NCBI GenBank assembly: GCA_029721515.1
Contig: CM056559.1
Span: forward strand, 2,233,001-2,297,000
DNA from: Synanceia verrucosa
Taxonomy: Eukaryota > Chordata > Actinopteri > Perciformes > Synanceiidae
Length of the DNA stretch: 64,000 nt
Direction of reading: 5' to 3'
Shown here: positions 62,303 through 64,000 of the stretch, in pieces
Numbering within the stretch: the first letter of the stretch is position 1
How the letters are laid out: each line of letters opens with the position of its first letter
The notes under the pieces: model-generated
The model's database searches: none
Seen by the model: the letters and a program-made list of their open reading frames with translations, nothing else
What the model was told of the DNA's origin: nothing
Translations under genes and position numbers: made by a program

Positions 62303-63910
62303 CAGTCATGGAAAAAATTATTAGACCACCCTTGTTTTCTTCAATTTCTTGTTCATTCTAATATCTGGTACCACTAAACGTATAATACAATGAACACAAC
62401 AAAAAATGCAGCTGGTCACATAATACTTTATGTCCTATTTGACATTCTTAAGCTTAATTGATTCCCAGGGTATATAAGAGGCCATTTCATGTCACAAGCA
62501 GCACTGCACATGCAAAGGCCTAGAGTGGTTTCCTGCTTACATTCAAGCCGTAGCACAACTCAGAAGTTGTCAGCTCTCACATAATGCCTAAAACAAAAGA
62601 ATTATGTGAAGCAACAAAGGCAGCCATCTTGGCACTGCTGGAAATTGGCATGAGTGAGAGACAGGTAGCGAAAAAACTGAAGATCTCCAAGACAGCCGTT
62701 CATTCCAACAAAAAAAAACAAGCTGAACATGGCACTACCAAATTGCTACCTGGCCGTGGCAGGAAACGTCTTTCTACCCCACGAGATGACCGTGCACTCA
62801 TCCGTTCCTGTGTCAGGAATCGTCCGCCAGACCTCCAGGGACCTTAAAAATGAGTGGGCACTGTCGAGAAATGTGACTTGCTCGGCAAGGACAGTTCGAA
62901 ACCGACTTGTTGAAGCTGGTTTGAAGTCACACAGAGCACACAAGAAGCCCTTCATCAATGAAAGGCAGAGGAAGGCCCGGTTACTCTTTGCTCGAGACCA
63001 CAAGGATTGGACTGTTGATGATTGGGCTAAGGTTCTCTTCAGTGATGAATCCAATTTTGAATTGATGCCCACTCCAGCCAACTTACTGGTTAGGAGGAAG
63101 CCTGGAGAAGCTTACAACCCAGACTGTCTTGCCCCTACAGTAAAATATGGGGGTGGATCAGTCATGATCTGGGGTTGTTTCAGTCTGAGTGGAACAGGGC
63201 AAATGCAATTGTGTGAAGGCCGAATGAACCAGGTCAAGTACAGGACTACCCTTGAAAACAGTCTTCTTCCATCAGCTGGAAAACTCTTTCCTGCCTCGAA
63301 TGACTGGATTTTCCAACAAGACAATGCCCCTTGCCACACGGCAAGGTCAGTTAAAGCCTGGATGGAGAACCACAACATTCGCACCATGCCTTGGCCTGCT
63401 CAATCACCAGATCTTAATCCAATTGAAAACCTGTGGAAAATCATCAAACTCAAAATGGAGAACCACAAGCCCAAAAACAAAGAAAATTTGTTTGAATTTG
63501 TCCAACAGGAATGGGCTGCTGTGACAGCAGAACAATGTCAGAAGCTGGTGGAGAGCATGCCAAGACGCATGGCTGCAGTCATCAAAAACAATGGTTATGC
63601 AATCAAGTATTAACTCTTGTGTGTATCATGTGTTTAAAGCAAACAGAAAAGAAAACATGGAATGCTTAAAAGTAGTGTTTTTGGCGGTACAATGCCATAG
63701 CTATTGATGTAAGAATTTAAGTAATTTTGGTTATTATCAAGAAAACCATGGCAAATGAATAATCCTTAGTTCTTAAATTAAACTCTCATGAGCTATTTTT
63801 GTTGTTATCATTATAATTGTCCAAACAAATGTACCTTTAGTTGAGCCAGGCATTAAAACTAACAAGAAATTGAAGAAAACAAGGGTGGTCTAATAATTTT
63901 TCCATGACTG
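62303..63910 (+). mobile_element. Tc1/mariner element, copy 2 (1,608 bp)
   Basis: Inverted ends CAGTCATGGAAAAAATTATT and, at the right, AATAATTTTTCCATGACTG (one T fewer than copy 1). It is flanked on both sides by TA-rich microsatellite, so the target duplication is hidden. The transposase reads on the plus strand. Confidence 0.95.
62584..63613 (+). pseudogene. Tc1 transposase, copy 2, broken by one extra base
   Basis: The N-terminal frame starts MPKTKELCEATKAAI at 62,584, passes intact through the A9 tract, and goes out of frame near 62,821-62,828, where AATCGTCCGCCAGACC replaces AATCGTCGTCAGACC of copy 1; it stops at 62,847. The downstream frame then runs to 63,613 with the full DD34E domain (FSDESNF, QQDNAPCH, NPIENLW). 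So only one net base disrupts a protein that otherwise has both its DNA-binding and catalytic parts. As it stands it should not make full-length transposase. Confidence 0.9.
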
Positions 63911-63963
63911 TATATACGTATATACGTATGTGTACATATATATATACGTATATACGTATATAG

Positions 63964-64000
<37 letters not shown>
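63911..64000. repeat. TA/CGTATA microsatellite at right window edge
   Basis: Repeats of TATACGTATA and TATATATA, ending in GTGTGTGTGT and running off the window. Same character as the left flank of Tc1 copy 2. Confidence 0.85.

Overview
The window is vertebrate nuclear DNA, almost certainly from a teleost fish. It holds intron-rich genes with GT-AG splice sites, two Tc1/mariner elements of a fish type, fish LINE and MITE fragments, CA and TA microsatellites, and the conserved neighbours yap1 and cep126. I read it by eye. Gene models come from splice sites, reading phase and remembered human proteins, not from transcript data.

Layout. (1) 1-6,820: tandem satellite, unit about 165 bp, very AT-rich, with a perfect 14-bp palindrome in nearly every unit; it runs off the left edge. 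(2) 6,820-8,200: turnaround zone with diverged units and a truncated LINE fragment. (3) 8,200-23,200: a second, longer array of the same satellite family in the opposite orientation, about 167 bp per unit, with higher-order duplications. (4) 23,200-24,900: single-copy DNA with a CpG-richer promoter-like block (ETS and CRE motifs) and a possible leftward first exon. (5) 24,900-50,170, minus strand: yap1, complete, 8 coding exons and 432 codons, with a likely 2.6-kb 3' UTR. Its introns hold MITEs, microsatellites and possible enhancers. (6) 50,170-55,500: intergenic, with Tc1 copy 1. (7) 55,524-62,004, minus strand: the last ten coding exons of cep126 (982 residues visible; the N-terminus is not found). 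(8) 62,303-63,910: Tc1 copy 2 in a TA-rich tract.

yap1 encodes the transcriptional coactivator restrained by the Hippo kinases. The TEAD-binding region, five LATS HxRxxS sites, two WW domains, coiled coil, phosphodegron and C-terminal PDZ ligand are all present. cep126 encodes a centrosome and cilium-base protein. They share orientation as in human, but I could not find CFAP300, which lies between them in human.

The least ordinary structure is the satellite: two oppositely oriented arrays of a nucleosome-length unit carrying a fixed dyad, next to a conserved developmental gene. The two Tc1 copies, each broken by a different single frameshift, are a second point of interest. I see no sign of a new enzymatic or defence system.
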